A DNA stretch of 64,000 bases from JAPLHP01 sp963720375 (GCA_963720375.1 CAVRFM010000005.1:117564-181563), one strand, 5' to 3'. Counted from the stretch's first letter, positions 7,687 to 17,430 are shown. A program made the numbers and translations. The notes: a model not told the origin generated them from the sequence alone.

Positions 7687-9408
7687 CTACGGACGCTTCG
7701 CCGATATCTTGCCCTGCTGTGGGATGTACCACGGCGAGGCATACCACCACGGTCCGGGTTTGGCGATGCCGTCCTCAATCATGGTGTGCATCAGATTATA
7801 GCCGCAGGCCATCAGGCACAGACCGCCCGGGTGCATTGATGACTGATGACACAGGTATAGCCCGTCAATCTGGGTGCGGCCGCGCGCCAGTTCCGGCAGA
7901 GGCCGCGTGTTCCACCATTCATCTTTGTCGCATCGAACGCCATACCAGGAACCGCCCAGCAGGCCTGTGTTACGAAGCTCGGAGTCATACGGCGTGTTGA
8001 CGAAGGTCTTGACGATGTTGTCGCCATCAAGGTTCTCGCAGACCACACCGGCCAGCTCCAGGTTGTAGGCATCCATCTCGGCCTTTATCTTGTTCAAGTT
8101 CTCGGGGCCTTCCGGATCGTACTCGGGCGTGGACACAATGGTATCGAAGGGACCGCAGATCTGTTGTCCGGGCCTGGTGCACTGCGGATGGGTGACATCA
8201 TAGTTCTCGTTCCCCACCCAGAGGAAGCAGCCCTCCTTGGCCGGTATCCGTGGCCTTCCTTTCCACCCCAAGGCCTCTGCCATGTGGGCAAAGTATTCCT
8301 TCCTGGTGGCCGCGCCTCCGACGAACGGGCCGCCGGTGAAGATACCTTCGCCGGACATGGCCGAGGCATACGCGGGACGGAACTTCAGCTGCTTGCGGGT
8401 CAGCCAGTGGGTCACGTAGAGGCTGCCGCCCTTGAGGCTGAGGTCTTTGATCCGCTGGGCGAACCCGGCATCAATGTGGCTGGGTCCGATCAGTTTCAGA
8501 AAGGTCTGCCGGATGTCGGTAGCGCTGATGACTGCCTTATTGGCCCAGATCCTCTTCTCCCCGCGGGGAGCGGTATCCTTCAGACGCACGCCCTTGGCTA
8601 CACCGTTCTCGATTATTATCTCTTCCACCGGGCAGCACGTGCGGACCACCACACCGTGGGCTATGGCACAGCGCAAGAGAGCATGGTAGTAGCCGTGTAT
8701 GTTGCCGCGCGGGCCAACCGGACGGGGTATGTATGGCGGTGTGACAGCAATGACGCTGCACAACGCCGGGACAGCCTGTCCCTCGTGGTGCCCAAAAGCT
8801 CCGGACACCGCGGCGGTATAAGCCATGATCGTCTTGAGCTGTTCGCCGGTCTTGAAATGCTCATCAAAGAAGTCGAACATGGTCCACCGGAGAAGTTCCT
8901 CAGTCCAGAGTTCAGGTGCATACTTCTTGTACACCTGCATGAAGGGGATGTTCTCCGGCGTCAGTTCGACCTCCGGAGGATGCGGCGGGCACCAGAAGGT
9001 GGCTCTCAGCAGTTCCTGGGTCCATGCTTTCGGTTGACCGAGGTAGCCTGATATCTTGGCAAAACCCATGGCTTCCTCATTGCCCACCTGGTACATGCCC
9101 TCACCGGTCATAAATCCCGTCGCCTGCGGCCGATACTCCGGGTGCCGGGCATGAAGATCCATCCGGAAGCCATACTTCCAAAGCTCCAGTTGCTCCCAGC
9201 CCGGGGCTGCCCCGCCGTAGTTGGCGATGGCGTGTACAGAGAGGCGCGTACCGGCAATAGGCTCGGTGTTTTCCTGGGCGCCTCCGCATTCCGGCCTCTC
9301 TTCGAGAATGCAAACGCTCAGTCCGCACTTGGCCAGATAGGCTGCGATTGTGGTCCCATTGTGCCCTCCACCTACGATGACAACATCGTATCTTTCATCC
9401 GCACTCAT
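7687..9408 (-). CDS. FAD-dependent oxidoreductase, phytoene-desaturase-like (copy 1 of tandem pair)
   Basis: A 573-residue homologue of the downstream gene: VVIVGGGHNGTTIAAYLAKC near the N terminus, ILEERPECGGAQ as the second FAD contact, and GLYLCHQSSMHPGGLCLMAC near the C terminus. The latter differs from the usual glycine-rich end, so the two copies have diverged in the active-site region and may form a heteromer or act in sequence. CAGGAGG stands 7 nt before the ATG. No transmembrane segment is obvious. It is first in a two-gene unit transcribed away from a sensor kinase / response regulator pair, which may control it; that link is positional only. Confidence 0.85.
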   Translation of the reverse strand: MSADERYDVVIVGGGHNGTTIAAYLAKCGLSVCILEERPECGGAQENTEPIAGTRLSVHAIANYGGAAPGWEQLELWKYGFRMDLHARHPEYRPQATGFMTGEGMYQVGNEEAMGFAKISGYLGQPKAWTQELLRATFWCPPHPPEVELTPENIPFMQVYKKYAPELWTEELLRWTMFDFFDEHFKTGEQLKTIMAYTAAVSGAFGHHEGQAVPALCSVIAVTPPYIPRPVGPRGNIHGYYHALLRCAIAHGVVVRTCCPVEEIIIENGVAKGVRLKDTAPRGEKRIWANKAVISATDIRQTFLKLIGPSHIDAGFAQRIKDLSLKGGSLYVTHWLTRKQLKFRPAYASAMSGEGIFTGGPFVGGAATRKEYFAHMAEALGWKGRPRIPAKEGCFLWVGNENYDVTHPQCTRPGQQICGPFDTIVSTPEYDPEGPENLNKIKAEMDAYNLELAGVVCENLDGDNIVKTFVNTPYDSELRNTGLLGGSWYGVRCDKDEWWNTRPLPELARGRTQIDGLYLCHQSSMHPGGLCLMACGYNLMHTMIEDGIAKPGPWWYASPWYIPQQGKISAKRP

Positions 9409-9576
9409 ATTAACCTCCTGTTCAACGATTTAGATACTGAGAACACTAAAACAAAGCCACAACCAGAAAGCAATAAGGAGAAAAGCTTTCCTTTATTGTG
9501 GGCCTTGCTAAAAGGCTCTCAATCCCCCCAGGGCATCTTTAGTTAGCTTAACCCAAACAACTATACTTTGCGTATC

Positions 9577-9610
9577 AGGAATATCCTGAGTCGGCTATCA
9601 GGATATTCCT
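9577..9610 (-). terminator. 13-bp perfect hairpin after the response regulator gene
   Basis: AGGAATATCCTGA and TCAGGATATTCCT flank an 8-nt loop, 17 nt after the regulator stop. It may end the two-component transcript. It lies in the 219-nt gap before the FAD oxidoreductase pair, so it could also be an operator. The T-tract is weak. Confidence 0.5.
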
Positions 9611-9627
9611 TACGTATTATCTTTGGG

Positions 9628-10293
9628 CTAGTTGCGCTGTGGCTCGGCTGCGGTTCTATTGTCAATGAGCCCGTGCTGAAAAGCAAAGTGACAGATGTCC
9701 ACATCATTGCGCAAGCGCAGCTTTTGCAGGACGCGCGAGCGGTAGGTCTCAACAGTCTTCGTACTCAGGCCGAGTATTGCCGCCACCTCCTTCAGCACCC
9801 GTCCCCGTGCCAGAAGGCAGAATACCTGAAATTCCCGGTCGGAGAGACTTTCCAAAGGGGCAAGACCCGAGCGGCTGGATAGAAGCTGCAGGTTGACAAC
9901 GTCTTTACCTATGTCTGACAAGAATTTTCGTCCCTGGGCTACTGCACGAATGGCATCATGGAGTTCCCGTGTGGAGGATCCTTTGGTGAGGTATCCCAGA
10001 CAGCCAGCCTTCAGGGTCCGGACGGCATAGTGTTCCTCTTGGTATCTGGTGAGTATGAGAATATGTACATCAGGGTGGAGGGAAAGGAGCCGCTTAGCAG
10101 CCTCCATTCCGTCCATCTCAGGCATGGAGATGTCCATCACGACTACGTCGGGATTGACATCGATGAACTTGCTGATTGACTCCCGTCCGTTGCAGGCCTC
10201 GGCCGCTACGCGGATGTCCGGGGCTTCTTCGATAACGCGTCTAAGGCCAGCCCGGACCAGGCTGTGGTCGTCTACAAGAAGCACGTTAATCAT
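9628..10293 (-). CDS. NarL/LuxR-type response regulator
   Basis: A 221-residue DNA-binding response regulator. The receiver domain has the acidic pair D8/D9 (VLLVDDHS), phosphoacceptor D54 (VVMDISMPEMDG), the Thr of LILTRYQE and the Lys of YLTKGSS. The C-terminal LuxR helix-turn-helix is clear (LSDREFQVFCLLARG, AAILGLSTKTVETYRSRVLQKL). A longer start at 10323 exists, but the ATG at 10293 overlaps the kinase stop by 8 nt, has AAGGAC upstream and gives a receiver of normal length. It is translationally coupled to the adjacent kinase and most likely regulates neighbouring genes such as the FAD oxidoreductase pair. Confidence 0.92.
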   Translation of the reverse strand: MINVLLVDDHSLVRAGLRRVIEEAPDIRVAAEACNGRESISKFIDVNPDVVVMDISMPEMDGMEAAKRLLSLHPDVHILILTRYQEEHYAVRTLKAGCLGYLTKGSSTRELHDAIRAVAQGRKFLSDIGKDVVNLQLLSSRSGLAPLESLSDREFQVFCLLARGRVLKEVAAILGLSTKTVETYRSRVLQKLRLRNDVDICHFAFQHGLIDNRTAAEPQRN

Positions 10294-11722
10294 GGCTGTG
10301 TCCTTGACCTGCGAAGTTGACACTGGTCTCAGCGTGACTGGGGCTTATGGGCAGGTGTGCTGCCACGCACGTGCCCCGGCCACCGTGATTACGCTTAATG
10401 CTGAGTCTGCCGCCCACCAGTCTGGCTCTCTCGCGCATACCCAGCAAGCCCAGCGAAGGCATATCGGAAAGCCGCTTCAGGTCCATGCCTGCCCCGTTGT
10501 CGGAAACAGACACGGACAGCACTGTATCTCTGGCGGTGACTTTGACCTTAGCTTGAGATGCTCTTGAATGTTTCCAGACATTAGTCAGGGCCTCTTGGAC
10601 GATGCGATACGCAGAGGTAGCAGTCTGCTTGGGCAGCATTGGCTCATCGACTGGAGCTTCGACAGGGCAGGAGATGCCGCTGCGCCGCTCGAAGTCCTCA
10701 GCATACCACTGAATTGCTTTCACCAGCCCCAGTTCATCCAGTATCTCTGGCCTGATGTTGACCGCAATGCGGTGTGAGGTGGCATCCAACCGTTCCGCCA
10801 GATCCAGTATTGCTCCGGCCCGCTCACGAAGCACGGGTGCATCTGCCAGTTTTTCTGCCAGCGAAACAGCTTCTATCTTAAGAGCGACAAGTTCTTGCCC
10901 CAGTTGGTCGTGCAATTCCCGGGCAATGCGAGCCTGCTCCTCTTCCTGAACCTCGATGATTCGTTGTGATAGAAGCCTGAGTTGTGACTCGGACCGCATC
11001 AGGACTTCCTCAGAATGTTTGCGTTCCGTGATGTCCATGAAGTTCGCTAAAGTTGCCGGTCTTCCATTGTGTTGGATGGAAGCCACTCTCTCTATGACCC
11101 ACTTGATCCGCCCGTCATGACTGACAAACCTGAATTCATACGGATTAGAGCGCTCTCCCTTTAACATGGCCAGGGACATTCGTTTTACCATATCTCTGTC
11201 CTCGGGCAGGACAAACTCGCTTACATCCATACCTAACAATTCCGATTCGTTAACTCCCGCATGTTGCTGGAACTGCACGTTGACGAATTGAAATTTGCCG
11301 TCCTGGACGATGTAGACGGCAATTGGTGAATTATTGGCCAGGGTCTTGAACAGTTCTTGCGCCCGCCTGCGTTCAGCGATATCTCTCACTATGCCGACGA
11401 AACCGACAGGCGCTCCGTCCGGGCTGCGCAGGATGCTCACCTTACTCTCCGTCCAGATGGTGGAGCCGTCCTTGCAGATAAACTCCAGGTCCATAGTCCA
11501 CGACTTGAACGTCTCTTCCTGGCTCTGGCTCACGCAGGACTTGATTTCCTTGAAATCTTTGGCGACGATTCCCGCTGGAGTGGGGGTGAGGGATGCATCT
11601 ATCCACCGTTCCCACTGCTGTCCCAGTGCCTGCTCTGCTGAGTAGCCCAGGAGGTGGGTGACTGAAGGGCTGACATAGGTCACGCGCATGTCCAGATCCA
11701 GAGTGCAGATAACGTCGGCCAC
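10286..11722 (-). CDS. PAS-domain sensor histidine kinase (NarX-like HisKA_3)
   Basis: A 478-residue cytoplasmic kinase as read from a GTG start. Two PAS domains come first (about 1-120, with YVSPSVTHLLGYSAEQ; and 130-250, with ITERKH at its end), each followed by a PAC-type segment. Then come the HisKA_3 dimerisation domain with phospho-accepting His (ARIARELHDQLGQE) and a HATPase_c domain (DNGAGMDLKRL, GLLGMRERARLVGG). There is no transmembrane segment, so it senses an intracellular cue such as redox or a ligand. The GTG start cuts into the first PAS domain: the same frame stays open upstream and reads ESETEKKYLLLAENVADVIC, so the true N terminus is probably longer (see 11723-11915). Confidence 0.88.
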   Translation of the reverse strand: MADVICTLDLDMRVTYVSPSVTHLLGYSAEQALGQQWERWIDASLTPTPAGIVAKDFKEIKSCVSQSQEETFKSWTMDLEFICKDGSTIWTESKVSILRSPDGAPVGFVGIVRDIAERRRAQELFKTLANNSPIAVYIVQDGKFQFVNVQFQQHAGVNESELLGMDVSEFVLPEDRDMVKRMSLAMLKGERSNPYEFRFVSHDGRIKWVIERVASIQHNGRPATLANFMDITERKHSEEVLMRSESQLRLLSQRIIEVQEEEQARIARELHDQLGQELVALKIEAVSLAEKLADAPVLRERAGAILDLAERLDATSHRIAVNIRPEILDELGLVKAIQWYAEDFERRSGISCPVEAPVDEPMLPKQTATSAYRIVQEALTNVWKHSRASQAKVKVTARDTVLSVSVSDNGAGMDLKRLSDMPSLGLLGMRERARLVGGRLSIKRNHGGRGTCVAAHLPISPSHAETSVNFAGQGHSHD

Positions 11723-11915
11723 ATTCTCAGCAAGCAGAAGGTACTTTTTTTCAGTTTCGCTCTCAGGCCGATTCTTCCTGGACTGTTCGCGATCGGCCGC
11801 CAGCGTGTTTGGACTCCTGCCGCCATTATGGCGTCTGGCTTCTTGGCTGGTAGAGCTGCCGGCGCATGTGGTTCAAGCTTTTTGCCCCATTTCCTGGCCG
11901 CTCATTGGCTTTCAT
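11723..11915 (-). other. Probable frameshifted 5' end of the sensor kinase gene
   Basis: The kinase frame is open upstream to a TGA near 11868 but holds no ATG, GTG or TTG upstream of 11722. An ATG at 11915 with GGAG about 8 nt upstream opens another frame (MKANERPGNGAKSLNHMRRQ) that stops at 11826. The two open stretches overlap, so one indel near 11830-11866 would restore a full PAS domain. Either this is a sequence error or the kinase starts at the GTG. Confidence 0.45.
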
Positions 11916-12243
11916 AATGGCACTCCAAAACCGTATATTACGCCTGCGGCTTCACAAAAGGAAGAGGGATCTATCTGTTCACCTGTGGTGTATGGTGCTA
12001 ACGCAAAACTTCTGATTCTCACTATAGCCCTTGCCTTACATTTACATAATACCACCCTGGGCAAAAAAGAGCACAATTACAACCTGTAACTGCGCAGTCG
12101 CGAGGTTTGAGGAATAACATAATGTTGAAAAACTATTGCATATTGCGCGAAGTCGGACCATTGAGGCGGTGCACTTGTGAGATATGATTTGACAGGACAT
12201 GGCATGGTCTATATTATCGAAGCAATGGAAGGGAGTTCGTATA
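11916..12243. other. Intergenic region between divergent genes
   Basis: About 330 nt between the sensor kinase (minus) and the small plus-strand gene at 12244. It is AT-rich around 12040-12150. No convincing gene, repeat or consensus promoter was found. Confidence 0.4.
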
Positions 12244-12519
12244 GTGGACAACTTGATCAATGACCTAACATACCATCGCTTGATGTTAGAGAAGATAGAT
12301 GCTCAGATAGAAGCATGCAAAGAAAGAGAAAGTGAGTTGCTCAGGGGCATCGGTGTGGTACGGCAGCTTCCACAGGAACTGGAGACCTGCATATTCAGTA
12401 GGCGCTTCCTGGAAATGGCCATGATCATGATGCAAGAGAACCCGGATAGATGCAGGTTCTTAACACACATACTTCTGCCGGAATTCTGGGGCAGTGCCGA
12501 TTCGCAGCGAGGCAGGTAG
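12244..12519 (+). CDS. Small hypothetical protein
   Basis: A 91-residue protein from a GTG with AAGGGAG 8-9 nt upstream. It is rich in charged and leucine residues (LINDLTYHRLMLEKIDAQI, ACKERESELLRG), suggesting a helical or coiled-coil N-terminal half. It ends 61 nt before the GNAT/acyl-CoA synthetase fusion on the same strand, so the two may be co-transcribed. I do not recognise the family. The support is ribosome binding site, position and amino-acid composition only. Confidence 0.45.
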   Translation: MDNLINDLTYHRLMLEKIDAQIEACKERESELLRGIGVVRQLPQELETCIFSRRFLEMAMIMMQENPDRCRFLTHILLPEFWGSADSQRGR

Positions 12520-12580
12520 AAGCATCAGCCGAGCATTATCACGCATTTCTTATTGCTAGGGGTGGTCGGGAGGTACACGC

Positions 12581-15292
12581 ATGTCACCTGAAGCGGACAC
12601 AGTATACCCATCGCAATATGAGACCGAGGTGGTTCTGCGCGATGGCTCAATAGTCCTCCTGAGACCAATCAGGTGTGACGACACTGAGCGCTGGCTTGGC
12701 TTCATTCATCGGCTCAGCTCTCGCACCAAATATCTTCGCTTCCACCACGTGCCAAAAGAGATGGGGTTAGAGGATGCTACTCGATTCTGCACGGTGGACT
12801 ATACCAATACCTTTGCCTTTGTGGCCGAGCTACTGAGGGAACAGCAAAGAGACATAATAGCTATCGGGCGCTACTACCGCTTGCCCGACAAGCGCACTGC
12901 AGAGGTAGCCTTTGTCATTGAGGATGCCTATCAGGGAAAGGGCATTGGTACTGGTCTTGTGGAATGGTTGGTCAATCTGGCCCGTCATAATGGTATTACC
13001 ACATTCGAAGCCGATGTGCTGGCTGAGAATCGGGAGATGATGGGGGTCTTCCGCAGCTACGGCTTCCACATCACCAGTGAGCTCGAGGGAGGCACATATC
13101 ACGTCACCTTTCCAATAGCCCGGACCAGAAGGATGGTCAAGAAGGAAGAGAAAAGGGAGCTTATCTCAACACTGGCTTCACTGCGCGCCATCCTAAACCC
13201 ACGCTCGGTGGCAGTGGTAGGCGCATCCAGAACCCCAGGTACTATTGGCCATCTCGTTCTTCAGTCTATAGTGCAAAACGGGTTTTCCGGAGTTGTCTAC
13301 CCGGTGAACCCGAATGCTGACGCAGTATTGTCAATTAAAACACATCCTTCGGTGCTCGATATCGCTGGTGATGTTGACCTTGCAGTCATTGTAGTACCGA
13401 CCCAGCTTGTGGTTAAAGTGGCTGACGAATGTGGCCGAAGGGGAGTGCGTGCCATCATTGTTATCTCTGATGGTTTCAGGGAGAGAGGCTCGGATGGTGC
13501 TGCCCGCGAACAGGAGCTGCGCGCGATTACATTTGGTCGCGGTATGCGACTGGTGGGCCCAAACTGTATGGGGGTCATCAACACCGATCCAGCCCTGAGG
13601 CTGAATGCTACCTTCTCGCTAAGCTATCCGAAACGAGGCAACATAGCCTTTCTTTCCCAAAGCGGAGCAATGGGACTGGTCATATTGGAATATGCCAATG
13701 ATCTCAATATCGGCATCTCCACCTTCATCAGCATAGGCAATCGGGCTGATATCTCGCCAACAGATCTCTTGCATTACTGGGAACAGGATCAGGCGACCAG
13801 GGTTATCCTGCTCTACCTGGAGTCATTCGGTGACCCCCGCAAATTCAGCCGCATTGCCAGGAGGGTGTCGGTCACCAAACCCATAGTGGCCGTCAAAGGC
13901 GGCAGCACTGCTGCCGGCTCGCGCGCTGCGCTGTCTCACACCGGGGCCTTGGCAACGCCGGACATAGTGTCCGATGCTCTCTTCCGGCAGGCAGGTATCA
14001 TCAGGGTAGATTCTGTGGAGCAGCTTTTCGATGTTGCTGCTCTGCTCTCCACCCAGCCGGTGCCTGGAGGCAGAAGGCTGGCCATAGTCACGAACGGCGG
14101 CGGACCTGGCATAATTGCTGCCGATGCCTCGGCTCATCACGGGCTGGTGCTGCCGGATCTCTCTGCAGAGACGATAAATGCACTGAAATCTGCTGTCAAG
14201 CGCGATATCGGTTTTGGTAATCCCCTTGACCTGACCGCCGGTGCTACTGCTGAGGAGTTCGAGAGTGCGTTGAACATACTGGCTCGTGATCAGGGCGTTG
14301 ATGCCGTGCTTACCATATTCGTGCCGCCCATAGTCGTAGACCCCGGGGCTATGGAGGACGCCATACGGCGGGTAATGCCTGTCTTCCAGAGGCATCGAAA
14401 GCCCCTGCTGGCCTGCTTTATCGGCCAAAGAGGTATACAGGGAAAGCTGGGGACCGGGGACAAATTTGTGCCGTGCTATCTTTTCCCTGAGGGGGCGGTC
14501 TCGGCGCTAGCCAAAGCAGTCGAATATGGAGAGTTGGCTAAACACCGGCGGGGCGTCATTCCCAGGATCCGCGGCATCAAGCGGGAGAGAGGTCGAAGAA
14601 TAGTTCAGACGGCAATGAGCGGCAGCGCCCAGAGGCCCCTCTGGCTATCGGTAAATGCCATATCTGAATTACTTGCCTGCTACGGCATACGCACCGTTGA
14701 GACAATGGCGGCCAAGACAGCAACTGAGGCGGCTGCCGTGGCTTCGAGGATAGGCTTTCCTGTTGCAGTCAAGCTCAACTCATCCACCATTGTACACAAG
14801 ACTGATGTCGGTGGGGTCATACTTGACCTCAAATCAGCGGATGAAGTGAAGAAGGCCTTCGGCGACATCAAGGCCGGGCTCAAGGAGATCGGCCGTGACC
14901 ATGAGATGCAGGGAGTCATTGTGCAGCACATGGTCGTGGGAGGGATAGAAGCTATAGTTGGCGTGACGCAGGATCCCTCCTTCGGCCCGCTCATTATGTT
15001 CGGCATTGGAGGAATATATGCTGAACTGCTTAATGATGTCGCCATCAGGTTACACCCGCTCACCGATTTGGATGCCAGGGAGCTGATAGGCTCCGTCAGG
15101 ATGGCGAAGCTGTTTGAGGGGTTTAGAGGTTCGCCGCCAAGTGACACCCAAGCTCTAGAGGATCTGCTTCTTAGACTCTCGGCGTTGGTCGAGGATATAC
15201 CACAGATTAGTGAGCTGGACTTGAACCCGGTGAAAGTAATGCCGCATGCTGAGGGCTACTGGGTGGTAGACAGCCGGATTGCGGTGAGATAA
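12581..15292 (+). CDS. GNAT acetyltransferase fused to NDP-forming acyl-CoA synthetase (Pat-like)
   Basis: A 903-residue multidomain protein. Residues about 15-185 are a GNAT domain (AFVIEDAYQGKGIGTGLVEW is the acetyl-CoA loop). Next comes the CoA-binding domain (RSVAVVGASRTPGTIGHLVL), then succinyl-CoA-ligase-like domains with the phosphohistidine motif SHTGALA, and a C-terminal ATP-grasp domain (FPVAVKLNSSTIVHKTDVGG). Such proteins are either protein lysine acetyltransferases related to PatZ or ADP-forming acyl-CoA synthetases that make ATP from acyl-CoA. Here GNAT is N-terminal, the reverse of E. coli PatZ. Because the His motif is kept, the synthetase half may be catalytic. GGGAGG lies 7 nt before the ATG. 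Confidence 0.9.
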   Translation: MSPEADTVYPSQYETEVVLRDGSIVLLRPIRCDDTERWLGFIHRLSSRTKYLRFHHVPKEMGLEDATRFCTVDYTNTFAFVAELLREQQRDIIAIGRYYRLPDKRTAEVAFVIEDAYQGKGIGTGLVEWLVNLARHNGITTFEADVLAENREMMGVFRSYGFHITSELEGGTYHVTFPIARTRRMVKKEEKRELISTLASLRAILNPRSVAVVGASRTPGTIGHLVLQSIVQNGFSGVVYPVNPNADAVLSIKTHPSVLDIAGDVDLAVIVVPTQLVVKVADECGRRGVRAIIVISDGFRERGSDGAAREQELRAITFGRGMRLVGPNCMGVINTDPALRLNATFSLSYPKRGNIAFLSQSGAMGLVILEYANDLNIGISTFISIGNRADISPTDLLHYWEQDQATRVILLYLESFGDPRKFSRIARRVSVTKPIVAVKGGSTAAGSRAALSHTGALATPDIVSDALFRQAGIIRVDSVEQLFDVAALLSTQPVPGGRRLAIVTNGGGPGIIAADASAHHGLVLPDLSAETINALKSAVKRDIGFGNPLDLTAGATAEEFESALNILARDQGVDAVLTIFVPPIVVDPGAMEDAIRRVMPVFQRHRKPLLACFIGQRGIQGKLGTGDKFVPCYLFPEGAVSALAKAVEYGELAKHRRGVIPRIRGIKRERGRRIVQTAMSGSAQRPLWLSVNAISELLACYGIRTVETMAAKTATEAAAVASRIGFPVAVKLNSSTIVHKTDVGGVILDLKSADEVKKAFGDIKAGLKEIGRDHEMQGVIVQHMVVGGIEAIVGVTQDPSFGPLIMFGIGGIYAELLNDVAIRLHPLTDLDARELIGSVRMAKLFEGFRGSPPSDTQALEDLLLRLSALVEDIPQISELDLNPVKVMPHAEGYWVVDSRIAVR

Positions 15293-15388
15293 GAGCAGTA
15301 GCAGACGCTACAGACGTTCGAGAACAACCTGCTGCACCAGTCCGGGAATCTTGATACTGCCTCATTGCATTCCTCAGCAATCTCAATA

Positions 15389-15427
15389 CCAAGACCTTCG
15401 AACTAGCCTTCGGTCTGGTGTGGTCGC
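15389..15427 (-). repeat. Dispersed repeat R1, copy A (core only)
   Basis: The plus strand reads CTTCGAACTAGCCTTCGGTC followed by TGGTGTGG. It is shared with copies at 23694-23762 and 24527-24595. All three lie between genes. Flanks beyond the core do not match the other copies well. Confidence 0.6.
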
Positions 15428-15510
15428 ACCATGGTGGGCCGAGAACGCAAACAGATTTGCTGCCGTCGTATCGCAGAACCGGACGCCATTAATCAAGAGA
15501 TCAGTATCAG

Positions 15511-16447
15511 CTAGGGTTCCAGCACTACCTTGATGGCACCTGCTTTTCGGTCTCGCGCCACTGCAAAAGCCTGTTTCACTTCCGCCAGCGGGTAACGGTG
15601 TGTAATCAATGCCTTGGCGATTTCAGGATGCCTCGCCAGCAGCATCGCCGCTACATCGAAGTCCCGCACTGCGCCATTTGCGGCGTACATGTAAGAGGAG
15701 ATGATCGTTATCTCCTTCATCATGACTGCCATTTGCGGAAATGAAAGCCCGCTCCAATGTGTCCCGAGCATTAGGACTCTGCCCTTCGGTCGGCACAACT
15801 TGATTGCCTTGTTCACCGCCCTCTCCGTCCCCGCAGACTCAACAACGAGATCGTATTGGCCCTCAATCTCCTTCCGCCCCAAGCAGGTTGCCGGCAGCTA
15901 TTTGATGGTCATAGCGTGCGGACAGCCCCACTGTTGCGTTACCGGCTCTGGCAACTGCAACAGCGCAAAGGCCGATTGTGCCTCCCCCTATTACAGCCAC
16001 GCGCTGACTGGCATCCAAACCAGCCTGGCGCATTCCGTGCACTGCCACAGCCAGAGGCTCAACCAGGCAGGCGTCTCTCACGTCAACATTTGACGGCAGA
16101 TAGACCAGACATCTCTCCGGAACATGGAGTTCGTCTGCCATGCCCCCGTTTCGACCAACACCGAGTGTCCGTGTGGCCCCTAACTGGCACAGATTGTAAT
16201 CACCGGCCCGGCAATTGGTGCATTCATTACAGGGCACTACAGGTTCCACAGCAACAGGGTTTCCATCATCAAGCACACCCGCAACTTCATGCCCTACTAC
16301 GCATTCTAAGGGTGATTTCATTTCCAGCATATGCAGGTCAGAGCCACAAATGCCGATCGAACGCACATGCACCCTTACTCCTTCATCGGGAGTCTCATGA
16401 ATCTCTCGCAGTTCTACTTCTCCATCCTTGAAATAGACAGCACGCAT
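15511..16447 (-). pseudogene. Zinc-type MDR alcohol/polyol dehydrogenase, frameshifted
   Basis: Two frames together encode one medium-chain dehydrogenase of about 311 residues. The first (16447 to about 15863) has the catalytic zinc ligands (SIGICGSDLHM, GHEVAG), structural-zinc cysteines (PCNECTNCRAGDYNLC) and the Rossmann motif VIGGGTIGLCA. The second (15882 to 15511) has YDLVVESAG and the C-terminal part. They meet in a GGGG run near 15880, where one base gained or lost joins them. AAGGAG precedes the ATG. It is the last gene of the GRE operon and would oxidise an alcohol or reduce a carbonyl in that pathway. It is shorter than the usual roughly 345 residues. It may be intact in the organism. 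Confidence 0.75.
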
Positions 16448-16476
16448 TCTCTCGCTCCTTCAGTAAAACAAAGGGA

Positions 16477-17412
16477 TTAAATACTCCCGGTCATCTCCAT
16501 CAACCCAAATTCCTCTACTATCTTCTTGAGAGCATCCAAATCAGCCTGGGGTGCGGGTTCGGACTCAGCCAGTGGGTAGACCATGCCGTACTGAGAATAC
16601 TTTGAAACCCCCAGCCTGTGGTAGGGTACCAGCTCGGTCTGCTTGAAACCCAGTTCAGCCACAAACCTGGCCGTCTCCCTGATATTCTCGATGGAATCAT
16701 TACACCCCGGAATCACCGGGATTCTTATAATGACATCCCGAGGAGACTTGACGTGGAGAACCCTCCTGAGATTACCGAGAATCAGTTCGTTCGATTGCCC
16801 TGTCAGCTCCCTGTGCCTTACCGGATCCATGTGCTTCAGATCAAACTGCAGCAAATCGACGTGCTTCAGCACAGTCTCAAGATGACTCCACGGTGCATGG
16901 CCGGAGGTTTCCAGGGCAGTGTGCAGATATGCTTTCTGGGCCGCCTCGAGAAGTTCGCTAGTGAATCTGTGTTGCGCTAGCGGTTCACCACCTCCAATTG
17001 TGATCCCCCCGCCTGACCTCCAGTAGAAGGCTCTGTCCTTTTCAGCTTCCGTCATTACTTCATCAACGGTCATCTCACGGCCAACGACCTTCAGGGCGTC
17101 TTTATGGCACGCCTCGGCACACTTGCCGCAGGTGTTACACCTCTTCCTGTCGATCACCGGTTTGCCTTGTCCGTTGAGGTGAAATGCTTCGACAGAACAT
17201 ACGGATATGCATGGCCCGCCACACGTCTCGACGCCAACACATCGGGATTCGATGAACCCGAGCTCAGGCCCGCTTCTCTGTGATTCCGGATTGCAGCACC
17301 AGAGGCATCTCAGCGGACAGCCTTTCAAAAAGACCAGCGTCCTGATTCCGGCGCCATCGTGTATGGAATACCTCTGAATGTTGAAAACCTGCCCGGTTGT
17401 TCTGCCTGCCAT
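16477..17412 (-). CDS. Glycyl-radical-enzyme activating enzyme (radical SAM)
   Basis: A 311-residue radical SAM activase. The SAM cluster motif is KGCPLRCLWC (CxxxCxxC). An inserted ferredoxin-like domain follows with two more cluster motifs (CVGVETCGGPCISVC and CNTCGKCAEAC), as in activases of the non-PFL GREs. GGGITIGGGEPL is the SAM-binding GGE region. It would abstract H from Gly787 of the adjacent GRE to make the glycyl radical under anoxic conditions. It starts 18 nt after the GRE stop. Its Shine-Dalgarno is weak (AAGAAG), so coupling to the GRE is likely. Confidence 0.93.
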   Translation of the reverse strand: MAGRTTGQVFNIQRYSIHDGAGIRTLVFLKGCPLRCLWCCNPESQRSGPELGFIESRCVGVETCGGPCISVCSVEAFHLNGQGKPVIDRKRCNTCGKCAEACHKDALKVVGREMTVDEVMTEAEKDRAFYWRSGGGITIGGGEPLAQHRFTSELLEAAQKAYLHTALETSGHAPWSHLETVLKHVDLLQFDLKHMDPVRHRELTGQSNELILGNLRRVLHVKSPRDVIIRIPVIPGCNDSIENIRETARFVAELGFKQTELVPYHRLGVSKYSQYGMVYPLAESEPAPQADLDALKKIVEEFGLMEMTGSI

Positions 17413-17430
17413 GATATCTTCTTTGCGGTA

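Noticed and set aside
8164..9051. Plus-strand ORF of 295 codons
   Set aside because: Antisense shadow of the other FAD oxidoreductase in GC-rich coding sequence.
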